DNA from: Gammaproteobacteria bacterium RIFCSPHIGHO2_12_FULL_37_14
GTDB taxonomy: Bacteria > Pseudomonadota > Gammaproteobacteria > DSM-16500
Direction: 5' to 3'
Length of the DNA: 45,755 nucleotides
NCBI GenBank assembly: GCA_001801485.1
Contig: MGXV01000060.1
Location: forward strand, 1-45,755
Position 1 is the first letter of the stretch. The number at the start of each line of letters is the position of its first letter. Shown here piece after piece: positions 20,287 to 30,060 of this stretch. A program made the translations under genes and the position numbers. Under the pieces are notes generated by a model. It made no database searches. It saw nothing but the letters and a program-made list of their open reading frames with translations, and was not told the origin of the DNA.

Positions 20287-20315
20287 ATTGTATGAGCGCT
20301 TACTTTAAGTGTCAA
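20287..20315 (-). promoter_or_regulatory. Sigma70-type promoter of the yceD-rpmF-plsX-fab operon
   Basis: On the minus strand TTGACA (20310-20315), a 17-bp spacer and TACAAT (20287-20292), nearly consensus. Only 6 nt (GCGCAC) separate the -10 from the yceD ATG, so transcription would begin at or next to the A of the start codon. Confidence 0.75.
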
Positions 20316-20368
20316 ATTTACTCGCATCTGAATCGATCAATCATGAATATTTTTTATTTTCCTGTCAT

Positions 20369-20405
20369 CTTAATACTCTCTTAAGGAAATCTCGATATAT
20401 ATAAT
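20369..20405 (+). promoter_or_regulatory. PmrA-like box and -10 upstream of the 822-aa gene
   Basis: CTTAATACTCTCTTAAGG: CTTAA half-sites at 20369 and 20380 (period 11), with the first unit CTTAATACT close to the PmrA consensus. A perfect TATAAT lies at 20400-20405, 15 nt after the second CTTAA. The box therefore covers the -35 region, as expected for a PmrA-activated promoter. Confidence 0.7.
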
Positions 20406-20503
20406 AAATACACTATATAAATACTCTTAATTACAAAGAAATAGAGCTTAAGAGAGTTTAACAAAAGTATACCATTAAACATAACAACTTGGGGTGGTTG
20501 CTA

Positions 20504-22972
20504 ATGCTCGAGAATCCAGGCAAAGATCCATTAAACAATACAACGCCAGAGAAAATGAAGGCTTTTGCAATTCTTTATGCACTTCCTAAAGAGTTTTTTT
20601 ATGCTTATGATATCGCCTATGCTACTCCCCTTCGAGACTTGCAAATATTTTTCAATAAATTTTTTCAAAATTTAAGTGGCATCGGTATACATCCTGTTCT
20701 AACACCCGTTATTTTAGCAGCTAGTTTTGTTGGAAGTTTGCCATTTGTTGCCAAGGCCTTTCTCAAACAAGAAAACAATAATTTGCAAAAATTATTGAAT
20801 AGCATGAATAAAGAACTTGGTGTAAAGAAACTTACTGCCGATCAGCTAACAGAAAAATTTAACGGATTTTTACAAAAAAAAGGCATTTACCATCTCACGG
20901 CGAGTGTCACCACACAATCCAAGCGGCGGCTAAAAAATGGTTTTAAAAAGAAGCCCGAATTAGTCTTAAAACTCAAACATCATTCGGTAATGGAGAATTT
21001 TTTCAATAAAGAATGGAATACTATTAAAAATAAAAATATAGATGAACTCGGTCAACATTTGTTTTCATTTACTGGTTCTAGAGTAAACAGATCGGAATCT
21101 ATATTTTTACTGAAAAACATACTTTTGGCGATTAACCCTAAAGCAACATTTCAAGAACATGATAGACTCGAATCAAAAACGCTAAGCGAGTTAATAAACT
21201 TATTAAATGTGCTAAAGAAAAATAAAGATGGTAACTCACTCGAAGCTTTAAAAATCGTTGGTACAAATCTTTCCCAAAAAGAACAACAGCAGGCACTTAT
21301 TGACGCCATTAAAGAAGAAGAATTTAAGTATGTGCTACATCTTTTATTAGATACCATTCAAAATAATAAAGAAAAACTTGCTGCATTTACCAAAACAATT
21401 TTCGACAAGGATTTTTCTGACAAGCAAAAAAATACTTTTTTATTGTTAACCAAAATCTATGGTTTCTTTTTCAATACAAAGCAAGAATTAAATCAAACCA
21501 TCAATTTGGAAACCTCTTTAAAAAATTTTATTGATGCTTTAAATGGACTTTCTCCTGCTGAGATTGCAGGAAAAGGCTATGATTTTATCAATGCTAATAA
21601 TTTTAATTTTTGGATAGCTTATTTTATTGAAGATATGCTGACCAACCAAGCAGATGCCAATGCTTGGACCCCTCCTGGATTATTAATTGTATTATCAATC
21701 ATGGCAGGGATGAGCGCCATACAAGCTGGATTAGAGCTCGGTCATTATTTAGCAAATCGACCGAATAAGAACAACTTTGTTTTACCTGACCACATCTCCA
21801 ATAAAACGCTGAAGCATCAATTATTAGAAGAGTTTTTTTTAGAACAACTCTTCGAGGTGCGAACTGAACAAGCTAAGAAGTCTCATAATCAAATTTCTGA
21901 GGATCAAGCTAAGGAAGCAGAGAGCAAAATACAATCTATCTTAACTAACCCTCGATCAAGACAGCTACCGCCCACTAAACTCGAGCAGCAATTTAATTTA
22001 TTGCGTGACGAAGCAGGCATCGATAGCAAAACCGGTAAACGACTAAGAAATACAGCAACCTATGTTGCCGCTCACCTGATTAATTTCGCTTTTTTGGGTT
22101 GGGTAGGAGGGGTTATTGCGGGATTTGCTGGCGCAACCATTGCTGCGGCATTCATTTTAAGTAACCCTATTTCCCTGGCTCTTTGTGCCGTAGGCGCCGT
22201 GGTAGGGCTAGGTTTTGCTTATTCCAGCTATAAAAAAGATAAAGAAAAAGAAGAATCATTACGAAACCAATTGAAAGGCAAGAAGCAAGATATAGATGCT
22301 TTAGTCAAAATAGAATCAGTCAATGAGCAGCTAAGAAACTTACTTATCAAGACGACTGTCAAGGAACCCATTAAACCATTGACGACTATTCACCCTCATG
22401 ATGATAGAGCCGTCCGACGATTAACCTCCACCATGGCCGGTATGTGGACGGCTGTCAAAAAAGGCTTTAATCGAGCATTTGGCATCGCAAGGTTTGGTGG
22501 AACAGGTATTCTTCTCGTTAGATTAGCGGTTATTCCTGCCTTAATGATGACAGCCGGTACCTTAGCTGGACCACTTGGTCTTGCCGCTGCCGCCATATTA
22601 GCCGTGATCTGGACATCGATGAATATTCATATGTATAACCGACAAAGTAAATTAACTGCAGCACAAAACACATTAAATGACCTTGATCACCGAACTCAAG
22701 CAGCTGCGCATAATCAGGATAATTATTTAACCCAGCTATGCTATAAAGATAATCCATATAAGCCTGGTGGCTCTACCGGCGACATAATGGCGATGGCTGC
22801 TCAACTACCAGAGCAACCAACTATCCCTCAAAAGAAGGATAATAACCCATTCCATACTACCCACAGCTTTAGTACATTTCATTCTTCTATATATCAGCCG
22901 CCTGAACCACATCAAAACACCGATCAATCTCAGCCTGCAGTTGTTACGTATGAAGGGGTAAAGCTGTCCTAG
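20504..22972 (+). CDS. Large coiled-coil membrane protein, candidate effector (822 aa)
   Basis: Unrecognised. Hydrophobic segments lie at about residues 66-87, 387-414, 520-575 and 665-705; the last two are long Gly/Ala-rich hairpins. The rest is Lys/Glu/Gln-rich helical sequence with coiled-coil character, for example after 575 (KKDKEKEESLRNQLKGKKQD). The tail is polar and Pro/Gln-rich, ending YEGVKLS. Start ATG 20504 (MLENPGKDPLNN) is preferred because GGGGTGG lies 6 nt upstream; a TTG at 20489 is in frame. The PmrA-like box and its -10 lie about 100 bp upstream. Inference: a Dot/Icm-type substrate that inserts in host membranes. No catalytic motif is seen. Confidence 0.75.
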   Translation: MLENPGKDPLNNTTPEKMKAFAILYALPKEFFYAYDIAYATPLRDLQIFFNKFFQNLSGIGIHPVLTPVILAASFVGSLPFVAKAFLKQENNNLQKLLNSMNKELGVKKLTADQLTEKFNGFLQKKGIYHLTASVTTQSKRRLKNGFKKKPELVLKLKHHSVMENFFNKEWNTIKNKNIDELGQHLFSFTGSRVNRSESIFLLKNILLAINPKATFQEHDRLESKTLSELINLLNVLKKNKDGNSLEALKIVGTNLSQKEQQQALIDAIKEEEFKYVLHLLLDTIQNNKEKLAAFTKTIFDKDFSDKQKNTFLLLTKIYGFFFNTKQELNQTINLETSLKNFIDALNGLSPAEIAGKGYDFINANNFNFWIAYFIEDMLTNQADANAWTPPGLLIVLSIMAGMSAIQAGLELGHYLANRPNKNNFVLPDHISNKTLKHQLLEEFFLEQLFEVRTEQAKKSHNQISEDQAKEAESKIQSILTNPRSRQLPPTKLEQQFNLLRDEAGIDSKTGKRLRNTATYVAAHLINFAFLGWVGGVIAGFAGATIAAAFILSNPISLALCAVGAVVGLGFAYSSYKKDKEKEESLRNQLKGKKQDIDALVKIESVNEQLRNLLIKTTVKEPIKPLTTIHPHDDRAVRRLTSTMAGMWTAVKKGFNRAFGIARFGGTGILLVRLAVIPALMMTAGTLAGPLGLAAAAILAVIWTSMNIHMYNRQSKLTAAQNTLNDLDHRTQAAAHNQDNYLTQLCYKDNPYKPGGSTGDIMAMAAQLPEQPTIPQKKDNNPFHTTHSFSTFHSSIYQPPEPHQNTDQSQPAVVTYEGVKLS

Positions 22973-23054
22973 TTTTATAAATGGACTGGCAGAATACAAA
23001 TTACTACAATTTGCAAGAATAATGTCAATGGAATATTTCTTACAAGCATGTAAT

Positions 23055-23091
23055 CTTAATACTATCTTAAGGTTAGGCATATTAAGATAAT
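23055..23091 (+). promoter_or_regulatory. PmrA-like box and -10 upstream of the 548-aa gene
   Basis: CTTAATACTATCTTAAGG: half-sites at 23055 and 23066 (period 11), almost identical to the box at 20369. GATAAT lies at 23086-23091, again 15 nt after the second CTTAA. Confidence 0.7.
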
Positions 23092-23145
23092 TGTACACTA
23101 ACAAAATCCTAGAAGGATCTTTGTTATGTTTACAGGTCTATTAAC

Positions 23146-24792
23146 ATGCTCTCACATGCTTATACGAGTAGTGAAAAAGCAAAAATATGTGCTCTTGAAT
23201 TAAGAGACAAAACGGCTGAAAAAAAATTTGATGAATTGTCTAAAGAACTAGACGATCTCCTCAAAAAACAAACAGTCCTCGCCCAACAAAAAGAACTAGA
23301 CGATCTCCTCGAAAAACAAACAGTCCTCGCCCAACAAAATGCAAATCAAATCTATCATGATGCAATAGAACAAATAAAACATACGTGCGCCACTCACAAA
23401 AAGGACCTTCAATCCTTAAGCAATCAAATTAAAATTGCACGAGCCGCACAAGCACAGCAAAAAAAGATGGCTGAAGAACTCTTCATCGCTTATCAATATG
23501 GTAGTGAAGATACGCCTGTCGATGCATGGGAAGCAAAAAAATACAAAAAATTAAGTTGCAAATTAGCTAAAGAATTAAAACATGAATCCATACTGAATGA
23601 AACAGAAGAAAAAAATCTCGGATTTTTCAAAGAAAATTTAAGAACCAATACCATCTATGTTGGCACACCTTGGTATACAGCTATTCGTTTATTTATTATT
23701 TATATTAATCGAATTCTAGGGAATCTTGAAAAATATGATATGGATAAAATGCATAAATTTTTACCCAAATGGTTTAGTATTTTAGGATTGTCATATGGCG
23801 TAACATTTTTATTGGATTGTGTGATTGTACTATATTCCACTTTTCGAAAGCCTATCAGTGTTGAAGAAGCCAAGCTATCTAAATGGACACGCTTTAAAAA
23901 TGTCTTAATGAAAGGCACTCGCCCAAACCGCATGGCTAATGATGGTATTTGGTTTGCTGCCAATTTGATTGGTATTATTTTAACTGGTGGATTATCCATT
24001 GCTATTAGTTTTGCCGGCTTTATTTTTGATGAAGTTCACGAAATTTTCAAGCCATCGTTTCGTTACAAGCAACATCGTGATGTGGTAGATAAAATTCAAA
24101 CCGAAATAAATGAATCACAGATCAAGTTAGACGCGATCGATAAGGATGATCGTTTGAAGAATCTAAATTTCCGTGATAGCGAACCAAATTTAGCCATTAA
24201 AGCCGCAGAAGAAATAAATACAAAAGAACAAAAGGAGAACGATCGTGCCATATTAAATGAGAAAATTGCTGTGCTTCATCACATAAAAACACATCAAAAG
24301 CATCAAGCTCTCTCCATACTAAAAAGTGGTATCCGCCCTATTGTGGGCACAACACTCATCCTCATTGGCATGTTTTTTATTTTGTATCCACCTTCTACTC
24401 TTCCCGCTATTGCTTCAATAGGTATTGGCTTAAGTGTCATCGGTGGTACTGTCTTTACCGGATTATTTTATAAAATTGGTGATTACTTATATTCAAAAAT
24501 TAAATCTAAACCCAAGGATCTTTCCTATTTAGATATAGATACCATTTTAGCCAAACATAATAATGATTCTCCCGCTCAGTCAACCAGCACAGAGCAGATG
24601 TTGGTGAAAATGGAAACTACCGATCCATCGCCTAAACCAATGCATGAACCTACCGTCACCCTCTCACCTGCTAAAAACGATGCCAATATAACAAGACCAT
24701 CGAGTCACGGTATTTTTTCACAACCTTCCATTCCATTAGAAGAAAGCGCTAAAATATCGTCATCAAAATTCAACTTATGCAGTATCATTTAA
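23146..24792 (+). CDS. Coiled-coil membrane protein, candidate effector (548 aa)
   Basis: Unrecognised. Residues about 15-110 are a charged coiled coil that includes a 16-residue tandem duplication (ELDDLLKKQTVLAQQ unit). Hydrophobic segments lie at about 176-194, 209-231, 267-295 and 396-443. A second coiled region (about 310-385) lies between the last two. The tail is Ser/Thr/Pro-rich, ending KFNLCSII. Start ATG 23146 has AGG 9 nt upstream; the frame is closed by a stop at 23110. It is similar in plan to the 822-aa and 401-aa proteins and has a near-identical PmrA-like promoter, so it is likely co-regulated. Function unknown. Confidence 0.75.
   Translation: MLSHAYTSSEKAKICALELRDKTAEKKFDELSKELDDLLKKQTVLAQQKELDDLLEKQTVLAQQNANQIYHDAIEQIKHTCATHKKDLQSLSNQIKIARAAQAQQKKMAEELFIAYQYGSEDTPVDAWEAKKYKKLSCKLAKELKHESILNETEEKNLGFFKENLRTNTIYVGTPWYTAIRLFIIYINRILGNLEKYDMDKMHKFLPKWFSILGLSYGVTFLLDCVIVLYSTFRKPISVEEAKLSKWTRFKNVLMKGTRPNRMANDGIWFAANLIGIILTGGLSIAISFAGFIFDEVHEIFKPSFRYKQHRDVVDKIQTEINESQIKLDAIDKDDRLKNLNFRDSEPNLAIKAAEEINTKEQKENDRAILNEKIAVLHHIKTHQKHQALSILKSGIRPIVGTTLILIGMFFILYPPSTLPAIASIGIGLSVIGGTVFTGLFYKIGDYLYSKIKSKPKDLSYLDIDTILAKHNNDSPAQSTSTEQMLVKMETTDPSPKPMHEPTVTLSPAKNDANITRPSSHGIFSQPSIPLEESAKISSSKFNLCSII
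23242..23337 (+). repeat. 48-bp perfect-frame tandem duplication
   Basis: Two adjacent 48-bp copies (23242-23289 and 23290-23337) differ at one base (A to G, changing Lys to Glu). Each encodes one 16-aa coiled-coil unit. The near identity points to a recent duplication or active slippage. Confidence 0.9.
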
Positions 24793-24884
24793 GCTTATCA
24801 ATACTGTGTATTTATTAAATTATTAAATAAAAATTGTCTCATAATCATACTGTAATTTTTATTTTTTTAATCTTCTTGCTATCT

Positions 24885-24913
24885 TTGACAAGATCCTTTA
24901 TCTTGATAAGAAT
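24885..24913 (+). promoter_or_regulatory. Putative nrdAB promoter
   Basis: A perfect TTGACA at 24885-24890, with a weak -10 (AAGAAT at 24908-24913, 17-bp spacer, or TAAGAA one base earlier). It sits just upstream of the NrdR box, so bound NrdR would cover the expected start site. Confidence 0.4.
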
Positions 24914-24924
24914 GATGCATAAAA

Positions 24925-24940
24925 ACACTATATATTGTGT
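24925..24940 (+). promoter_or_regulatory. NrdR box
   Basis: ACACTATATATTGTGT matches the 16-bp NrdR consensus (acaCwAtATaTwGtgt) and lies 95 bp before nrdA. NrdR represses ribonucleotide reductase operons when dATP is high. The usual second box about 31 bp away is not clearly present. Confidence 0.85.
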
Positions 24941-25034
24941 TTTTTGAAATCCAATACTACCAGATATTCGATAAAAAACTTTAACTAATTGATTCCAATA
25001 ACCTGAATTTGATTGCGGAGAAAACAAAGAGAGC

Positions 25035-27854
25035 ATGGATATTCAACCAACATCTCACATCGCTTACACTTCCCATTTCGACATTGCCCAAACTGCACCT
25101 GGCCATATTAAGGTCATTCGTCGAAACGGCACCGTTACTCCCTTCGACGCCAACAAAATTGCCGTTGCCATGACCAAGGCTTTTCTGGCAGTCGAAGGTG
25201 ATACGGCTGCCGGATCTTCAAGAATTTACGAAAAAGTTACCCATTTAACCAATAAAATTACTGATACGTTCAGTCGCCGATTACACAGTAGCGGCACTAT
25301 CCATATTGAAGAAATTCAAGATCAAGTTGAACTAGAATTCATGCGTACTGGCGAATACAAAGTAGCCAAAGCCTATGTACTGTATCGCGAAGAACGACGT
25401 CGCATTCGCGAACAAACACAGCAAGAAAAAGAAAATCAAAAATCTGCTTATACACTACATGTTACTCTTCCAGATGGTCAGATCAAACCATTGGAAATGC
25501 AGATTTTACAAAATCAAGTCGCTCAAGCATGCGCAGGATTAATGCACGTTTCTACAGAATGGATTATCGAAGATGTAAAACGCAATCTATTCGATAAAGT
25601 TCCTCTTAGTGAAATCAACAAAGCGTTGGTAATGTCAGCGCGGACACTGATTGAAAAGGAACCTAATTATACGTTTGTCGCAGCTCGATTATTGCTCGAT
25701 GATTTAAAACATGAAGCTTGTCGTTTTCTCGATTTAAATATTGATGATGTCAACACAGCTAATTTACCTATTTATTTTTCAACCTATCTTGAAACAGGCA
25801 TTAAGTGTGAATTATTAGATCCACGGTTACGTACTTTCGATCTCCAAAAAATTCTCCCTGCCATTCGCCTAGATCGTGACTTACAATTCACTTATTTAGG
25901 CCTACAAACACTTTATGATCGTTATTTTTTACATTGGGAAGGCTTACGCTTCGAATTACCTCAAATGTTTTTCATGCGAGTTGCCATGGGGCTCGCGATC
26001 GAAGAAAAAGAAAAAGAAAAATGTGCCATTGAATTTTATAATTTGCTTTCTTCATTTGATTTCATGAGTTCCACGCCTACTTTATTTAATTCTGGTACGC
26101 TACGTCCACAATTATCCAGCTGTTATTTAACTACTGTTCCTGATGATCTGGATGGCATTTATAGTGCTATGAAAGATAATGCCTTGCTATCTAAATATGC
26201 TGGTGGATTAGGAAATGATTGGACCAATGTACGTGCGATGGGCGCGCACATTAAGGGAACGAATGGTAAATCATTAGGCGTCGTTCCTTTTTTAAATGTT
26301 GCCAATGCCACTGCTGTAGCGGTCAATCAAGGTGGTAAACGTAAGGGGGCTGTGTGTGCTTATCTTGAAACTTGGCATAAAGATATTGAAGAATTTTTAG
26401 AATTACGCAAAAACACTGGTGATGAACGCCGTCGTACTCACGATATGAATACTGCAAATTGGATTCCTGATCTTTTCATGAAACGTGTGATGGAAAATAA
26501 AGATTGGACATTATTCTCACCCGATGACGTACCTGATTTGCACGATTTATATGGCCATGCATTCGAAGAAGTTTATCTTGCTTACGAAAAGAAAACTCTC
26601 GCCGGAAAAATTAAAAATTTCAAGAAAATCTCTGCTGTGGGATTGTGGCGTAAAATATTATCTATGTTATTTGAAACTGGCCATCCTTGGATTACATTTA
26701 AAGACGTATGCAATTTACGCTCGCCACAACAACATATTGGTGTCGTTCATAGCTCAAACTTATGCACTGAAATTACACTGAATACTTCGCGTGATGAAAT
26801 TGCCGTATGTAATCTAGGTAGTATTAATTTAATCTCACATCTCACAGAAACTGGACTCGATCAAGAAAAGCTGCGTCATACCATTCACACAGCATTACGT
26901 ATGTTAGATAATGTTATCGATATTAATTATTATTCTGTCCCACAAGCAAGAAATTCAAATTTAAAACATCGCCCGGTTGGGTTAGGTATCATGGGTTTTC
27001 AAGATATGCTCTATAAATTTCGCGTACCCTATGCCTCACAAGCGGCTGTTGATCTTGCAGATCGTTCAATGGAATTGATTAGCTATTACGCGATTGAAGC
27101 ATCCACTCTACTCGCAAAAGAACGTGGCACTTATTCAAGCTTCGCCGATTCACTCTGGAGCAAAGGTATCCTCCCTATTGATTCGCTAGCATTGCTTGAA
27201 CAAAATCGCGGGGAAGCTTATCTACAAATCGATAAAACACAAACACTCGATTGGAACAGCTTGCGTGATCAAGTGAAGAAAGTAGGTATGCGTAATTCTA
27301 ATATCTTAGCTATCGCACCTACTGCAACAATTTCTAATATTTGTGGCGTTTCGCAATCGATTGAACCCACTTATCAAAATTTATTTGTTAAATCGAATCT
27401 TTCTGGTGAGTTTACTGTCATTAATCCTTACCTCGTTGCTGATCTCAAACAAATAGGTTTATGGGATGAAGTCATGGTGAATGATTTGAAATATTATAAT
27501 GGTAGTATTGCTAAAATTAATCGGATACCTGATCAACTAAAACAATTATATGCAACTGCATTTGAAATCGATCCCCTATGGCTAGTAGAAGCGGGGGCGC
27601 GTCGGCAAAAGTGGATAGACCAATCACAATCATTAAATTTATATATGGCACAACCATCTGGCAAGAAGTTGGATCAACTCTACCGACATGCTTGGATAAG
27701 AGGTTTGAAAACCACGTATTATTTGCGTAGTTTGGGCGCAACCAATACTGAAAAAGCGACGATTGATGATAGAGCGTTAAATGCTGTTCAAGTAGAATCA
27801 GTCGTGCAAAAAACATGTTTAATAACAGATCCAACGTGTGAGGCGTGTCAATAA
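25035..27854 (+). CDS. nrdA: Class I ribonucleoside-diphosphate reductase, alpha subunit
   Basis: Reduces ribonucleotides to deoxyribonucleotides with NrdB. 939 aa. Two ATP-cone regulatory regions are visible: about 22-118 ([18 protein letters not shown]) and a more divergent one at about 140-230 equivalent to the single cone of E. coli NrdA. The catalytic core has [16 protein letters not shown], the NLCTEI Asn-Cys-Glu motif and [11 protein letters not shown]. The C-terminus carries the redox pair CEAC, which accepts electrons from thioredoxin or glutaredoxin. Start ATG 25035 has an AAAGAGAG ribosome site. Regulated probably by NrdR through the box at 24925. Confidence 0.96.
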   Translation: MDIQPTSHIAYTSHFDIAQTAPGHIKVIRRNGTVTPFDANKIAVAMTKAFLAVEGDTAAGSSRIYEKVTHLTNKITDTFSRRLHSSGTIHIEEIQDQVELEFMRTGEYKVAKAYVLYREERRRIREQTQQEKENQKSAYTLHVTLPDGQIKPLEMQILQNQVAQACAGLMHVSTEWIIEDVKRNLFDKVPLSEINKALVMSARTLIEKEPNYTFVAARLLLDDLKHEACRFLDLNIDDVNTANLPIYFSTYLETGIKCELLDPRLRTFDLQKILPAIRLDRDLQFTYLGLQTLYDRYFLHWEGLRFELPQMFFMRVAMGLAIEEKEKEKCAIEFYNLLSSFDFMSSTPTLFNSGTLRPQLSSCYLTTVPDDLDGIYSAMKDNALLSKYAGGLGNDWTNVRAMGAHIKGTNGKSLGVVPFLNVANATAVAVNQGGKRKGAVCAYLETWHKDIEEFLELRKNTGDERRRTHDMNTANWIPDLFMKRVMENKDWTLFSPDDVPDLHDLYGHAFEEVYLAYEKKTLAGKIKNFKKISAVGLWRKILSMLFETGHPWITFKDVCNLRSPQQHIGVVHSSNLCTEITLNTSRDEIAVCNLGSINLISHLTETGLDQEKLRHTIHTALRMLDNVIDINYYSVPQARNSNLKHRPVGLGIMGFQDMLYKFRVPYASQAAVDLADRSMELISYYAIEASTLLAKERGTYSSFADSLWSKGILPIDSLALLEQNRGEAYLQIDKTQTLDWNSLRDQVKKVGMRNSNILAIAPTATISNICGVSQSIEPTYQNLFVKSNLSGEFTVINPYLVADLKQIGLWDEVMVNDLKYYNGSIAKINRIPDQLKQLYATAFEIDPLWLVEAGARRQKWIDQSQSLNLYMAQPSGKKLDQLYRHAWIRGLKTTYYLRSLGATNTEKATIDDRALNAVQVESVVQKTCLITDPTCEACQ

Positions 27855-27909
27855 TCATCCTGAGGATATATACAATCCGAGGGTCGCCACAATAATGGGA
27901 GGTATCTCT

Positions 27910-28992
27910 ATGTCAGCAGCGACACAAGCTGCCGGTGGTGTCACCGGATTAGAAATAATAGAAATGGGCGCTGCACGTGTGCAAGTAGACGACAAAAAAA
28001 TTATCAATTGTCGAGCCGATCTCAATCAATTAGTTCCATTCAAATATCAATGGGCATGGAAAAAATATTTAGATGCTTGCGCTAATCATTGGATGCCAAA
28101 TGAAATTAACATGGCAGCTGATGTTGCATTATGGAAATCACTCGATGGTCTGACTGAAGATGAACGCGTCATTATCATGCGTAATCTTGGATTTTTTGCC
28201 ACTGCAGATTCTTTGGTTGCAAATAATCTTGTATTAGCAGTATATCGCCATATTACAAATCCAGAATGTCGTCAATATTTGCTTAGGCAAGCGTTTGAAG
28301 AAGCCTTACATACGCACGCTTATCAACATATCATTGAAAGTTTAGGCATGGATGAAGCTGAAGTCTTTAATATGTATCGAGAAGTTCCTTCTGTCGCGCG
28401 TAAAGCTCTCTGGTCGCTAAAATATACGCAAAGTCTGGGCGATCCAACATTTCATACTGGTACGCTTGAAAATGATCAACGTTTATTACGCGATTTAATC
28501 GCTTTTTATGTGGTTTTTGAGGGAATTTTCTTTTATGTTGGTTTCACGCAAATGCTTTCCATGGGCCGTCGAAATAAAATGACAGGAACGGCAGAACAAT
28601 TACAATATATTTTACGTGATGAATCTATGCATTTAAATTTTGGTATTGATTTAATTAATCAAATCAAAATTGAAAATCCGAATCTATGGACAGAAGAATT
28701 CAAACAAGAGGCTATCAAAATGATCCACGAAGGCGTCGAGCTTGAATATACTTATGCAATTGATACCATGCCACGTGGAATTTTAGGATTAAATGCCGAA
28801 ATGTTTAAAGATTATTTACATTTCATTGCCAATCGACGCTGCGCTCAAATTGGTTTATCCCAACAATTTCCTGGTGTGGTTAATCCTTTTCCCTGGATGA
28901 GCGAAATGATGGATTTGAAAAAAGAAAAGAACTTTTTTGAAACCCGCGTCACTGAATATCAAACAGGCGGCGCATTAAGTTGGGATGAATAA
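27910..28992 (+). CDS. nrdB: Class I ribonucleoside-diphosphate reductase, beta subunit
   Basis: Ferritin-like radical subunit. From ATG 27910 ([13 protein letters not shown]) it is 360 aa; GGGAGG lies about 6 nt upstream and decides the start over earlier in-frame codons (27838 GTG, 27895 ATG). Metal ligands are visible as Asp100, Glu131 and His134 (EEALHTHAY), then a Glu in FEGIFFY and Glu/His in RDESMH. Tyr138 is at the radical position (His+4), so it is a tyrosyl-radical type rather than the Phe-bearing class Ic. It lies 55 bp after nrdA in the same operon. Confidence 0.95.
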   Translation: MSAATQAAGGVTGLEIIEMGAARVQVDDKKIINCRADLNQLVPFKYQWAWKKYLDACANHWMPNEINMAADVALWKSLDGLTEDERVIIMRNLGFFATADSLVANNLVLAVYRHITNPECRQYLLRQAFEEALHTHAYQHIIESLGMDEAEVFNMYREVPSVARKALWSLKYTQSLGDPTFHTGTLENDQRLLRDLIAFYVVFEGIFFYVGFTQMLSMGRRNKMTGTAEQLQYILRDESMHLNFGIDLINQIKIENPNLWTEEFKQEAIKMIHEGVELEYTYAIDTMPRGILGLNAEMFKDYLHFIANRRCAQIGLSQQFPGVVNPFPWMSEMMDLKKEKNFFETRVTEYQTGGALSWDE

Positions 28993-29017
28993 AATTGGAA
29001 TGAATAATTCGCTTGAA

Positions 29018-29299
29018 TCATTTCCCGTTTGTCTGTTCTTGTTTTGAAACAGATAAGATTTTATAAATACCTATCATACTAATGAGCATCCAAACCGTTT
29101 CAATCACCACGGCAGACATATTCCAATTATAATAAAGTGAAAAAAGTACCAGAGCAGCGCCAATCAGATTAAGCAGCTGATAAGAAAGCTGTTTAACTGA
29201 CATTCTATGCGTATTAATCATAAAATAAGCAATCAACATGAGAGTCACGCCAATTAACCCAACCGCATCTGAGATCTTTGATAATAGTTCAAGCGTCAT
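29018..29299 (-). CDS. CBU_0592-family small membrane protein
   Basis: 93 aa with three hydrophobic helices (about 9-30, 37-57, 63-83). The block SYQLLNLIGAALVLFSLYYN is typical of a small-protein family named after Coxiella CBU_0592. Function unknown. Convergent with nrdB (25-bp gap). A TATAAT on the minus strand at 29334-29339 may be its -10. Confidence 0.75.
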   Translation of the reverse strand: MTLELLSKISDAVGLIGVTLMLIAYFMINTHRMSVKQLSYQLLNLIGAALVLFSLYYNWNMSAVVIETVWMLISMIGIYKILSVSKQEQTNGK

Positions 29300-29370
29300 A
29301 GTTTTATCCGTTCAATACCGTTAAAAAGTTGCAATTATAACATAAAAAAAATCAGTGGGTCTCGTATTTA

Positions 29371-29961
29371 CTAACGATTGCTCATCTTCTTCATCCAATT
29401 AGAAACTTCTTCTATTGCTATTTCAGGAGCTGCATGATCATCAAACGGTGCAGCAGAAATGGCAGTAAAAGGATTGATTGTCTGCTTAACTAGTCCATAG
29501 GCACGATGGGCTAATGCACCTGCATAATGGCTATTGATCTCCATATTAATTTTGGCTTCAACTTCCGAGGTAAGCAATCCATATTTCATTCGTTGCTCTT
29601 TTTCCCACAGTAAGCTTTGCAAGGGATCATTTATTTTGTTGGCAATGTTTTTCTCATGAATAGCACTAACAAACAAGCCCACAGAGGTTCCCATTCCAAA
29701 TTGACGATGATCCCGAATTTGATCTACAAAAGCCTCTTTTAAACCACTTTCCAAACCAATTCCTGCCTTATCTAAGACAGCATTGACACCCCTAATAGGA
29801 TGCCTGGCCATCCCTTGAAGTTCTGCCCTTTTTGGATCTTGAAATTGATGATGAGCTGGAGGGTTAACAATCCCTTTAAAAATACGGCTAAGCTCAACCA
29901 TAGTTCCTCGAAAGGAAGGTGCTTTGCTTGTCTTCTCGTTTTTTTTATTTGAATTTGGCAT
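29371..29961 (-). CDS. Hypothetical protein (196 aa), candidate effector
   Basis: Unrecognised, soluble and mostly helical; no membrane segment or signal peptide. The N-terminus is Lys/Ser/Asn-rich and probably disordered. The end (IAIEEVSNWMKKMSNR) is charged. Start ATG 29961 has GAGG 7 nt upstream and TATAAT at 29979-29984 on the minus strand. It is divergent from the C58-like gene, with 99 bp between the starts. Confidence 0.7.
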   Translation of the reverse strand: MPNSNKKNEKTSKAPSFRGTMVELSRIFKGIVNPPAHHQFQDPKRAELQGMARHPIRGVNAVLDKAGIGLESGLKEAFVDQIRDHRQFGMGTSVGLFVSAIHEKNIANKINDPLQSLLWEKEQRMKYGLLTSEVEAKINMEINSHYAGALAHRAYGLVKQTINPFTAISAAPFDDHAAPEIAIEEVSNWMKKMSNR

Positions 29962-29992
29962 AATAAGCCTCTTAATCTATTATATTCTAAAA

Positions 29993-30021
29993 TTGCTATT
30001 CTTGATAAAATTTTATACAAT
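29993..30021 (+). promoter_or_regulatory. Putative promoter of the C58-like gene
   Basis: TTGCTA (29993-29998), a 17-bp spacer and TACAAT (30016-30021), 39 bp before the ATG at 30061. No PmrA-like repeat is present. Confidence 0.45.
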
Positions 30022-30060
30022 CAAAGGATTGAATCAATTAGTTTTAAATGGGGATTTTTT

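Noticed and set aside
23126..23203. 25-codon frame starting ATG 23126 with an AAGGA site, overlapping the 548-aa gene start
   Set aside because: Very short and without recognisable features; could be a leader peptide, but nothing else supports it.
27838..27909. Longer nrdB start at GTG 27838
   Set aside because: The extra residues overlap the nrdA end and are not family-like; GGGAGG before ATG 27910 decides the start.
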